64,000 nucleotides of DNA from Streptomyces microflavus. Its GTDB lineage: Bacteria; Actinomycetota; Actinomycetes; Streptomycetales; Streptomycetaceae. Position numbers and translations under genes: made by a program. Each line of letters begins with the position of its first letter. Within the stretch, counting starts at the first letter, position 1. The notes below the pieces were generated by a model. It was not told the origin of the DNA and ran no database searches. It worked only from the letters and a program-made list of their open reading frames with translations. This document shows, one piece after another, positions 17,032 to 24,422 of the stretch. The stretch spans positions 62,001 through 126,000 of the forward strand of contig NZ_BMUG01000012.1 in the NCBI RefSeq assembly GCF_014650075.1, read 5' to 3'.

Positions 17032-18300
17032 TCAGTCCGTCACATCGATGGAACAGCGGTCGGTCTCCACCCCGGCGGCGGTGACGACCTGGACGTCCAC
17101 CGTGCCGGGCTCGACCTCGACCGGTACCGGCACGGTGAGCACGGTGTCGGTCGGGTTGGCGAAGCCTCCGGCGACCGGGATCAGCGGTACGTGGACGTGG
17201 ACCGTGCCGATCCGTACGACGAGCCGGGCCAGCCGGTCGGGGCTGCCCGCGCCGGGCGGTACGAAGCCCGCGCCCCGGATCTCGATGTCGTCGCCGGTCC
17301 GGATCGGCGCGTCCAGGTCCCCGGCCTCCCGGGCCCGCACCACGGACAGCACGACGGGGCGGCCGCCCTCCGCGTACTTCCCGGCGAAGTAGGTGGCCGC
17401 CGAGACGGCCACCAGCAGGGCGAGGCCCCACGGCAGGTCGGGCAGCTGCTCGGGGCGGCGGGCCAGCCGGACCCCGGCGAACAGTACGGCGACTGCGCTG
17501 ACCAGCACGTACTGCACATCGGTGAACGAGCCGCGCCCCGAGTCGTCGGTCAGCAGATCGGCGGCGCGCGGCCGGTCCGCGCGCAGCTTCTGGAGCCGCC
17601 GGCCCAGCACCCGTACGGTCACCACGCGGCGTACGACGACGGCGACCGCGCACACCAGCGCCAGCACGGTCAGCACCCCGGCGGACCGCACGAGGTCGAG
17701 CCCCTGGATCAGCGCGTCGCGGTCCTCGTGGTCCGAGGCGCCAGCCAGCTGGAGGGCGAGGACGAGGACGGCGAAGACGGCGAGCAGGACCCAGGCGGCG
17801 GCGACGGTCCTGGAGGTGGAGAGCCGGTTGTCCTCGCCGATCAGCGGGGCGAGGAGGCCGCCGCGGGCGCGGTGGAAGCGGGCGGCGACGGTCAGCAGGA
17901 CGGCGGTGACGAGAGCGGCGAGGAGGCCGGCGGTGCGGGCGGTGGTCCAGCCGGGCCCGATCGCGGTGAGGCTCGCGCCGACGAGCAGGGCGATCACCGC
18001 ACCCCAGACGGCGAACAGGGTGCCCCGCCACACATGGTGGAGCCAGACGTCACCGGCGGCCCGGCCCCGTTCGGCGACGGTGCGGGCGGACTCGGTCAGC
18101 TCGTCGGAGACCCACTGCCGGGACGCGGACGCGGACTGGGCGACCCCGGCGGGCAGGCCGTTGCCTGCGGCCAGTTCGTCCCGCTTGGCGAGGAATGCGG
18201 CGACCGCGCGCCGGTGTCCCTCGCGTGCTCCGTGCGGGCAGTCGCCGCACGTACAGCCCCCGCCGTGCGTACCGCTCGCCCTTGCCTCGTCCAACGCCAC
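17032..18300 (-). CDS. Multi-pass membrane protein with N-terminal CxCxxC motif
   Basis: 422 residues with GTG start at 18300. The N-terminus carries a CTCGDC cluster (about 16-21), which could bind zinc or another metal. A soluble helix (about 25-85) follows, then about six hydrophobic segments (near 93-112, 122-142, 165-190, 205-230, 262-280 and 287-308). The C-terminal ~100 residues form a predicted beta domain (DDIEIRGAGFVPPG, VHVHVPLIPV, VEVEPGTVDVQVV) resembling an IPT/TIG-like fold. I recognise no named family. Confidence 0.75.
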   Translation of the reverse strand: MALDEARASGTHGGGCTCGDCPHGAREGHRRAVAAFLAKRDELAAGNGLPAGVAQSASASRQWVSDELTESARTVAERGRAAGDVWLHHVWRGTLFAVWGAVIALLVGASLTAIGPGWTTARTAGLLAALVTAVLLTVAARFHRARGGLLAPLIGEDNRLSTSRTVAAAWVLLAVFAVLVLALQLAGASDHEDRDALIQGLDLVRSAGVLTVLALVCAVAVVVRRVVTVRVLGRRLQKLRADRPRAADLLTDDSGRGSFTDVQYVLVSAVAVLFAGVRLARRPEQLPDLPWGLALLVAVSAATYFAGKYAEGGRPVVLSVVRAREAGDLDAPIRTGDDIEIRGAGFVPPGAGSPDRLARLVVRIGTVHVHVPLIPVAGGFANPTDTVLTVPVPVEVEPGTVDVQVVTAAGVETDRCSIDVTD

Positions 18301-18412
18301 GGAGATTTACACCCTTTCCCACCCCGGTACAGCCAACTCACCTGTGATACCAGCGAATTGTGCCGTACAGGACGGGCGTCCCCCGCATCGGGGCGGACAC
18401 GAACGCATACCG

Positions 18413-19201
18413 TCAGAACGTTCGACTGATCCGCTGCCAGAGGGGCTGGTAGTTGATCCACGCCACCAGGTCGCTGCCGAGCTGGTCACGGGTGGTGACG
18501 GCGTCCCGGTGGTCGATCAGGACGGGCTTCCCGGCTCCCCGCGCCAGCAGCTGCACCTGGCAGGCGCGCTCCATCGTGAGGAACCACCAGGCCGCCGCAT
18601 CCACCGAGCCCCCCACGGTCAGCAGCCCGTGATTGCGCAGGATGACCGCCTTGCGCTCCCCGAGCACCTCGGCGATCCGGCGCCCCTCCTCCTCGTCCAC
18701 GACCACCCCCGTGTACGCGTCGTACAGCGCATGGTCCTCGTAGAACGCGCAGGCCTCCTGGGTGATCGGCTCGATCAGCTCCCCCAGCGCGGCGAGCGCC
18801 CGCCCGTGCACGGAGTGGGTGTGCGCGACGGCGACAGCCCCCGGCCGGGCCCGGTGCACGGCCGCGTGCACGGCAAAGGCGGCCTGGTTGACGTGGAAGC
18901 GCCCCTGGACCACCTGGCCGTCGCCGTTGACGAGGATCAGGTCCTGCGGAGCGATGCCGGCGAAGGGCGCCCCGAACGGATTGACCCAGTAGCAGTCGGC
19001 CAGCTCGGGATCGCGGACGGTGATGTGCCCGGAGACCCCGTCCTCGTACCCGTACTCCCCGAACAGCCGCAACGCCCCGGCGAGCCGCTGCCTGCGGTAC
19101 GCCCGCTCCTCGTCCGGCGACGCGTGCACGGGCGGCATGGAGAAGTGCAGCTGCTCCACGGGGATGGGCGCGGGGGCGGGCACGGCGGGCGGCTCGGACA
19201 T
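18413..19201 (-). CDS. Class II aldolase/adducin-family protein
   Basis: 262 residues with the class II aldolase fold. Metal-binding histidines are visible at H127 and H129 (AVAHTHSVHG) and H191 (ILRNHGLLTVGG), and DAAAWWFLTMERAC follows, as in fuculose-phosphate-aldolase-like proteins. The Pro-rich N-terminus (about 1-18) is dispensable-looking. The substrate cannot be read from sequence; stand-alone actinobacterial members are often called decarboxylase/aldolase-like. The upstream gap 18301-18412 shows only promoter-like sequence for the membrane-protein gene. Confidence 0.88.
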   Translation of the reverse strand: MSEPPAVPAPAPIPVEQLHFSMPPVHASPDEERAYRRQRLAGALRLFGEYGYEDGVSGHITVRDPELADCYWVNPFGAPFAGIAPQDLILVNGDGQVVQGRFHVNQAAFAVHAAVHRARPGAVAVAHTHSVHGRALAALGELIEPITQEACAFYEDHALYDAYTGVVVDEEEGRRIAEVLGERKAVILRNHGLLTVGGSVDAAAWWFLTMERACQVQLLARGAGKPVLIDHRDAVTTRDQLGSDLVAWINYQPLWQRISRTF

Positions 19202-19276
19202 GGCGGCTCCTCACTTTCCCGGGGACGTACGGGATCGGAAGTTACCGGCGAGTGGGGGTGAGGGGAAGGGGTGCGA

Positions 19277-19876
19277 CTAGGGACGACGCTGATTGATCGC
19301 AGTCAGGTCGATGGAGAGGGGGAAGGGGACGTCGAGCTTCAGGGCGTTGTGGTGGATGCCCGTGGGCGTGTACGCCTTCAGTGCGGGGTCCAGTTCGTAG
19401 ACGCACACGACGGGGAGTCCGTCGGGGCCCTGCTCGACGCGCCAGAAGTGCACGATTCCAGCGGCGGCGTACTTCTTGGGCTTGGTCTCGCGGTCACGGG
19501 CCTCGGAGTCGGGGGAGACGACTTCCACGGCCAGAACGACGTCCTCGGCCCTCAGGAAAGTACCGTCGGGCCCGGGATCCGCTGCGAGCGGGACGACCAC
19601 GACATCCGGCTCGGGCCGGTTGCGGCGGTCCAGGATGACGCTGAACTCACGGAACACGTCGAGGTCGTCCGGTGCATGCTTCAGGAGTGAGTTCTCCAGC
19701 AGCCACAGGGTGCGCGCGTGGAACTTCCGCTGCGGGCTGCGGAAGACCAGCACGCCGTCGATCAGCTCGGTGTGCCGAGGAAGTCCGCGAAGCCGGTCGA
19801 GGTCCTCGGCGGCCCACCCGTCAGGCGGGGGAACCAGGCGGCGGCCGGGATCGGCCGCCTCGTACGAGGTCGCCAT
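19277..19876 (-). CDS. Uma2-family (DUF820) PD-(D/E)xK nuclease-fold protein
   Basis: 199 residues. The restriction-endonuclease-like core is visible: ELIDGVLVF, then D91 in RPEPDVVVVPL, E118 in LAVEVVSPDSEARDRETKPKKYAAAG with its lysines. This is the hallmark of Uma2 proteins, which are frequent in Streptomyces and cyanobacteria. Their function is not established and many may be inactive or accessory nucleases. Confidence 0.88.
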   Translation of the reverse strand: MATSYEAADPGRRLVPPPDGWAAEDLDRLRGLPRHTELIDGVLVFRSPQRKFHARTLWLLENSLLKHAPDDLDVFREFSVILDRRNRPEPDVVVVPLAADPGPDGTFLRAEDVVLAVEVVSPDSEARDRETKPKKYAAAGIVHFWRVEQGPDGLPVVCVYELDPALKAYTPTGIHHNALKLDVPFPLSIDLTAINQRRP

Positions 19877-19964
19877 GGGGACATGATCGGTCTCCGCAGG
19901 CGTTCGCCGCCGGATACGACGATGCCGCCGCCCAGACGAATGAGCGACGGCATCGGCGTTGACC

Positions 19965-19981
19965 AGGGGGCTCAGGAGCCC
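19965..19981 (-). terminator. Short hairpin after guaA
   Basis: GGGGC and GCCCC arms with a small loop lie about 11 bp past the guaA stop codon. This is a weak terminator candidate. Confidence 0.4.
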
Positions 19982-19991
19982 CGGCGGGAGG

Positions 19992-21578
19992 TCACTCCCA
20001 CTCGATCGTCCCCGGCGGCTTGCTCGTCACGTCGAGGACGACGCGGTTGACGTCGGCGACCTCGTTGGTGATGCGGGTGGAGATCTTCGCCAGAGTCTCG
20101 TACGGCAGGCGCGACCAGTCGGCCGTCATGGCGTCCTCGGAGGAGACCGGGCGCAGCACGATCGGGTGGCCGTAGGTGCGGCCGTCGCCCTGGACGCCGA
20201 CCGAGCGGACGTCGGCGAGGAGGACCACCGGGCACTGCCAGATGTCGCGGTCCAGACCGGCCGCCGTCAGCTCCTCGCGGGCGATGGCGTCGGCCTCGCG
20301 GAGCAGGTCCAGGCGGTCCTTGGTGACCTCGCCGACGATGCGGATGCCGAGGCCGGGGCCGGGGAACGGCTGGCGCTGGACGATCTCCTCCGGCAGGCCG
20401 AGCTCCTGGCCGACCATCCGGACCTCGTCCTTGAACAGCTGGCGCAGCGGCTCGACGAGCTGGAACTCGATGTCGTCGGGGAGGCCGCCCACGTTGTGGT
20501 GGGACTTGATGTTGGCGGTGCCGGTGCCGCCGCCGGACTCCACGACGTCCGGGTAGAGCGTGCCCTGGACCAGGAAGGCGACCTCGGGGCCGTCCTCCTG
20601 GAGGATCTCCAGCTGGGCCTGCTCGAAGACGCGGATGAACTCGCGGCCGATGATCTTCCGCTTCTGCTCCGGGTCGGAGACCCCGGCCAGGGCGTCGAGG
20701 AAGCGCTTCTCCGCGTCGACCACCTTCAGCTTCGCGCCCGTGGCGGCGACGAAGTCCTTCTCGACCTGCTCGGTCTCGCCCTTGCGCATCAGCCCGTGGT
20801 CGACGTACACACAGGTCAGCTGGGAGCCGATGGCCTTCTGGACGAGCGCCGCCGCGACCGCCGAGTCCACGCCGCCGGAGAGGCCGCAGATGGCGCGCTT
20901 GTCGCCGACCTGCTCGCGGATCGCGGCGATCTGCTCCTCGACCACATTGGTGGTGGTCCAGTTCGGCTCGATGCCCGCACCGCGGTAGAGGAAGTGCTCC
21001 AGGACCTGCTGGCCGTGGGTGGAGTGCAGGACCTCCGGGTGGTACTGGACGCCGTAGAGCTTCTTCTCGTCGTTCTCGAAGGCGGCGACCGGCACGACGT
21101 CGGTGGACGCGGTGACGGTGAAGCCCTCGGGCGCCGCCGAGCAGGCGTCGCCGTGCGACATCCACACCGGCTGCTCGGTGGGCGTGCCCTCGAAGAGCGT
21201 CGAGCCCGCCTTGGTGACGTGCAGCGGGGTGCGGCCGTACTCACGGGCCCCGTTGTCGTCGACCGTGCCGCCGAGGGTGGTCGCCATCAGCTGGAAGCCG
21301 TAGCACATGCCGAAGACGGGGACCCCGGCCTCGAAGAGCGAGCGGTCCAGGGAGGGCGCGCCCTCCGCGTAGACCGACGACGGACCGCCGGACAGGATGA
21401 TCGCGCGGGGGTTCTTGGCCAGCATCTCGGCCACCGGCATGGTGGACGGGACGATCTCGCTGTAGACCCGGGCCTCACGGACACGGCGGGCGATGAGCTG
21501 GGCGTACTGCGCGCCGAAGTCCACAACGAGGACCACGTCGGCCGTGGTGTCGGGGGCGGCGGGGGGTGCTGCTGGCAC
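19992..21578 (-). CDS. guaA: GMP synthase (glutamine-hydrolysing)
   Basis: 528 residues, the usual length. It converts XMP to GMP using glutamine and ATP. The N-terminal class I amidotransferase has catalytic C92 (FGMCYGFQL) and the partner His in QYHPEVLHS. The ATP-pyrophosphatase domain has the PP-loop GLSGGVDSAVA, and the C-terminal dimerisation region ends in the standard LDVTSKPPGTIEWE. Two further GTP-pathway genes, guaB and guaB3, lie 18-22 kb away in this window. Confidence 0.98.
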   Translation of the reverse strand: MPAAPPAAPDTTADVVLVVDFGAQYAQLIARRVREARVYSEIVPSTMPVAEMLAKNPRAIILSGGPSSVYAEGAPSLDRSLFEAGVPVFGMCYGFQLMATTLGGTVDDNGAREYGRTPLHVTKAGSTLFEGTPTEQPVWMSHGDACSAAPEGFTVTASTDVVPVAAFENDEKKLYGVQYHPEVLHSTHGQQVLEHFLYRGAGIEPNWTTTNVVEEQIAAIREQVGDKRAICGLSGGVDSAVAAALVQKAIGSQLTCVYVDHGLMRKGETEQVEKDFVAATGAKLKVVDAEKRFLDALAGVSDPEQKRKIIGREFIRVFEQAQLEILQEDGPEVAFLVQGTLYPDVVESGGGTGTANIKSHHNVGGLPDDIEFQLVEPLRQLFKDEVRMVGQELGLPEEIVQRQPFPGPGLGIRIVGEVTKDRLDLLREADAIAREELTAAGLDRDIWQCPVVLLADVRSVGVQGDGRTYGHPIVLRPVSSEDAMTADWSRLPYETLAKISTRITNEVADVNRVVLDVTSKPPGTIEWE

Positions 21579-21703
21579 GGGGCGGCCTTCCGGCGGTGGT
21601 GAAGGGGGTCGGTTCTTCCGATTCTACCGGCCGTGCGCGAACCCTCCGCCGGGCCGGTGATGCCAGGGGCCGACGCCCGCCGTCTCACGATCCGGGCCCC
21701 GTT

Positions 21704-21735
21704 TTGTCGGGGCCGCCGGGCCGGGGCCATACTGT
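21704..21735 (+). promoter_or_regulatory. Putative promoter of the chorismate mutase leader
   Basis: TTGTCG (21704-21709) and CATACT (21728-21733) are spaced by 18 bp. The start point predicted about 7-8 bases past the -10 box falls on the A of the leader-peptide ATG (21741), implying a leaderless transcript. Confidence 0.55.
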
Positions 21736-21740
21736 CCCCC

Positions 21741-21812
21741 ATGCGTCAGCACACGACCTTCGTCTTTACCTATGGCATCCGGCCCGCCGGCTGCCATGGT
21801 CGTGTTGCTTGA
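21741..21812 (+). CDS. Leader peptide rich in Phe/Tyr, attenuator of chorismate mutase
   Basis: A 23-codon frame whose centre reads F7-V8-F9-T10-Y11. It uses TTT and TAT, which are rare in this genome, and ends in a run of T-ending codons (GGT CGT GTT GCT) before TGA. No ribosome-binding site precedes it, and a promoter is placed so that the transcript starts at its ATG. An 8-bp hairpin (21804-21811 with 21821-21828) and an 11-bp terminator hairpin follow. The arrangement matches classical amino-acid attenuators, here reading Phe and Tyr, the products downstream of chorismate mutase. Confidence 0.72.
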   Translation: MRQHTTFVFTYGIRPAGCHGRVA

Positions 21813-21836
21813 GCTACTGACAAGCAACGTTCCAGG

Positions 21837-21862
21837 CGCCCCGGGCCATCAGGCCCGGGGCG
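21837..21862 (+). terminator. Attenuator terminator hairpin upstream of chorismate mutase
   Basis: A perfect 11-bp G/C stem (21837-21847 with 21852-21862) with an ATCA loop is followed by GTTCTG. An alternative pairing is visible: GGCCCG at 21781-21786, inside the leader peptide, complements CGGGCC at 21842-21847, the left arm. This could act as antiterminator when ribosomes stall on the Phe/Tyr codons. Confidence 0.75.
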
Positions 21863-21921
21863 TTCTGCGTATCCGGGCCCGATGGCGCCGGGTGGCCTCC
21901 ACCCCACCAGGAGTCACCACC

Positions 21922-22224
21922 ATGAGCAGCACCGCCACCAGCACCACCCCCGCCGAGCGGACCGGCGCCCACACCGACGAGGCCGCCGCCCTGATCGGTG
22001 GCGCCCGCGAGCGCATCGACACCCTCGACGACCGGATCATCGGCCTCGTCCAGGAACGGATGGCCGTCTCGGCGGTCATCCAGGAGGCCCGGATCACCTC
22101 CGGCGGCCGCCGGGTCAACCTCTCCCGCGAGACGGCCGTGCTCAGCCACTACAGGGACGCTCTGGGCAAGCCGGGCACCGCGCTGGCGATGACCCTGCTG
22201 GAGCTGTGCCGCGGCCGGGTGTGA
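21922..22224 (+). CDS. Chorismate mutase, short AroQ type
   Basis: A 100-residue monofunctional chorismate mutase that turns chorismate into prephenate for Phe/Tyr synthesis. The core begins ARERIDTLDDRIIGLVQERMAVS and continues AVIQEARITSGGRRVNLSRET, the helix-1/helix-2 pattern of AroQ enzymes with conserved Arg residues. ATG 21922 is chosen because CCAGGAG lies about 9 bases upstream; longer frames would run through the attenuator terminator. Regulation by the Phe/Tyr leader upstream is likely. Confidence 0.9.
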   Translation: MSSTATSTTPAERTGAHTDEAAALIGGARERIDTLDDRIIGLVQERMAVSAVIQEARITSGGRRVNLSRETAVLSHYRDALGKPGTALAMTLLELCRGRV

Positions 22225-22289
22225 CCCACGGGACAGCACCGGCAGGACCGTATCTGCGTTCGGTGCCCGTCTCACCCGTACGGCGCGTG

Positions 22290-22414
22290 ACCGGGACCGG
22301 CGTGCCTTCGTTGGTCCCGGTGTCCGTGCCAACCAGGGGCGGCATCGGTAGAAAACCACGCGTGGCTCCGCCGGGATGTGTGACGTACTGCAGGTACGTC
22401 GTGGGACCACATCC
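22290..22414. terminator. Two hairpins in the convergent gap after chorismate mutase
   Basis: In the 365-bp gap 22225-22589, a 9-bp stem (22290-22298 with 22313-22321) lies 65 bp past the chorismate mutase stop. It is followed by a nested structure: outer arms GGATGTG (22374-22380) and CACATCC (22408-22414) enclose a perfect 7-bp hairpin (22382-22388 with 22394-22400). They probably terminate both convergent genes. No gene is apparent in the gap. Confidence 0.55.
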
Positions 22415-22589
22415 TGGCGTCAGTGACCGGTCCGCAGGGGACAGCAGCCCGGTCACCCCATGTGCGGCCGTACCCGGGGACGCCCGGGTCGGTCGCATCG
22501 GGATGCAGGACGGGGCCGAGGATGTTCCCCCCTCCCCCACTCACCACCTGGTCCGCTTCAGGACCTCCGTCGCCCGGCCTCGGTCCGCT

Positions 22590-24296
22590 TCAGGCCTTCC
22601 GCCGTCGCCGGGCCGCCGCGAACAGCGCCAGGCCCGTCGTCAGCGCCGCGATCGCCGTGACCGAAGCGGTCAGGGCGGCCGGCGATCCGGTGGAGGCCAG
22701 GCTGCCGCCGCCCCTCCCGGTGGTACTGGGCGCGCCCGTGCCGCTCGTTCCCGGGGCAGCGGAAGGAGTCTTTCCGGAACCCGCACCCGGGCCTCCCTTC
22801 GCCGGAGGAGCGGGAGACGGCGACGGGCCGCCACCGCTCTGCCCGTTCAGCACCACCCGCGCCGTGTTGTTCCCCGGCTTCGGGTCGAACGGCAGCCCCG
22901 CCTCCCGGAGCCCCGGCCCCCGCACCGTGACCCTGCCTGCCGCGCCGATCAGCGCCTTGTCGATCCGCAGCCCGAAGGAGAGGTCCAGGCCGCCGCCGTC
23001 GCGGACGGTCGTCGGGGCCGGGCAGACGTAACGCGGGGCGGGGGTCTTCCGGTCCTCCCGGTACGCGCCTTCGGCGGTCACCCCCCGGCACCCCTTCGGT
23101 GCCGAGGTGACCGTCGCGCCCTGCGGGACGGTGAAGTCGACGGCGGCCACGCTCCCGCCGGACCGGATACGGCCGATCCAGGCCGGGCCGTCGTTGTGGA
23201 AGCCGAGGCGCACCGCGACCGTGGCACCCGCGGCCCCGGACGCCTCGTCGCCGTACGCCACGAAGTCGGCCGTGTTCGCCGTACGGAACTCGGCCTCCTG
23301 CTCGTTGTCGCCCGGTTCGAGGTCCACGCCCCGGGCGGCCAGGGCCTTCGTCAGCGGTACGGCCCTGAGCACCGCGCCCGACCCGCGCTCGGAGCGGGCG
23401 GCGGAGAACGCACGCGGGACGGTCCCCGCCTCCTGGATGCCGTAGACGAAGAGGTCGCGGTAGGCCCGGGTCGTGGCCTCCAGGGTCAGCGGGGCGGCCA
23501 GGGTGTACGTCGCGCCCGCCTCGAAGGCGCCCTCGACGGAGCAGCGGGCCGTGGTCCAGGTCTCGTCCGTGGTGTACGCGCAGTTGGAGTAGCGCTGCGG
23601 GATGTCGAGGCCGCGCGAGTACCGCAGGGTGAGGACGACGCCGTCGGCGTCGCGGCTGCCCCGGTTGGCGAAGGTGATCGGCGCCTGCTGCTTCTGCCCG
23701 GGGGTGGGCTCGTGGTCGAAGGGGAGCTTCCGCATCACGAGGTCGGGGCCGCCGACGGTGACCCGGGTGGTGAAGGGGGTGAAGGGGGTGAGGGGGGCGG
23801 CGTGGGGCGTGGTAGTCGCGCCCCTGGCCTCACCCGTGACCCTGATCGTGCCGGACGCTCCCTGCTCGCTGCCCTTCGCGGCGCCGAGGAGGAGGCCGGT
23901 GACGGTGGAGAGGCCGGGTGCGAGGGTGTCGCCCGTGCAGACGGCGCTCCGGGTCCCCTTCGTCGCGCACTCCACCCCGGGCCCGGGGTCGAAGGTGACG
24001 TCGGCGATGCCCGCCACCCCGGTCAGGTCGAAGGTGAGGGTGAACCCGCCCTCGTACCCCTCGTCGGCCGGGTTGGTGACCGTGATCCCGGCCGTGGACC
24101 GCTTCGGTGCGCCGCCGCCTTCCGCATACGGGTGCAGGGCGGTCTCGGCCGGGCCGCCCAGCGTGAACACCGGGTCGGCGGCCCGGGCCGGGGCGGCGGC
24201 GGCCACGGTGAGCGGACCGGCGGCGAGCAGCAGGGCGGTGGCGGCGAGGCCACCCGCCCTGCGGAGCGGCGCGGTTCGCGGGGAGAAGCGTGTCAT
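22590..24296 (-). CDS. Cell-surface protein with LAXTG sortase signal
   Basis: 568 residues. A signal peptide (about 1-39, ending near APARAADP) is followed by beta-sandwich-like repeats of the DUF11/conserved-repeat kind (GITVTNPADEGYEGGFTLTFDLTGV, LVMRKLPFDHEPTPGQKQQAPITFANRG, VAVRLGFHNDGPAW). A Ser/Pro/Gly-rich stalk (about 480-530) comes next, then a sorting signal LASTG, a hydrophobic stretch and a basic tail (RRRRKA). LAXTG is the motif used by class E sortases in Streptomyces. The protein is thus expected to be covalently anchored to the wall; its ligand is unknown. Confidence 0.85.
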   Translation of the reverse strand: MTRFSPRTAPLRRAGGLAATALLLAAGPLTVAAAAPARAADPVFTLGGPAETALHPYAEGGGAPKRSTAGITVTNPADEGYEGGFTLTFDLTGVAGIADVTFDPGPGVECATKGTRSAVCTGDTLAPGLSTVTGLLLGAAKGSEQGASGTIRVTGEARGATTTPHAAPLTPFTPFTTRVTVGGPDLVMRKLPFDHEPTPGQKQQAPITFANRGSRDADGVVLTLRYSRGLDIPQRYSNCAYTTDETWTTARCSVEGAFEAGATYTLAAPLTLEATTRAYRDLFVYGIQEAGTVPRAFSAARSERGSGAVLRAVPLTKALAARGVDLEPGDNEQEAEFRTANTADFVAYGDEASGAAGATVAVRLGFHNDGPAWIGRIRSGGSVAAVDFTVPQGATVTSAPKGCRGVTAEGAYREDRKTPAPRYVCPAPTTVRDGGGLDLSFGLRIDKALIGAAGRVTVRGPGLREAGLPFDPKPGNNTARVVLNGQSGGGPSPSPAPPAKGGPGAGSGKTPSAAPGTSGTGAPSTTGRGGGSLASTGSPAALTASVTAIAALTTGLALFAAARRRRKA

Positions 24297-24422
24297 CGCG
24301 GACCTCTGGGGTTCGGCAGGAGCGTGCGACCGCGGTCACATCACTGTGCCGCGGTCAGGCTTTCGACCCCGCAGCGTACGGGGTCGGCCGCACAGCTCTC
24401 CGAAGAGCGGCCCAAGATCCGG

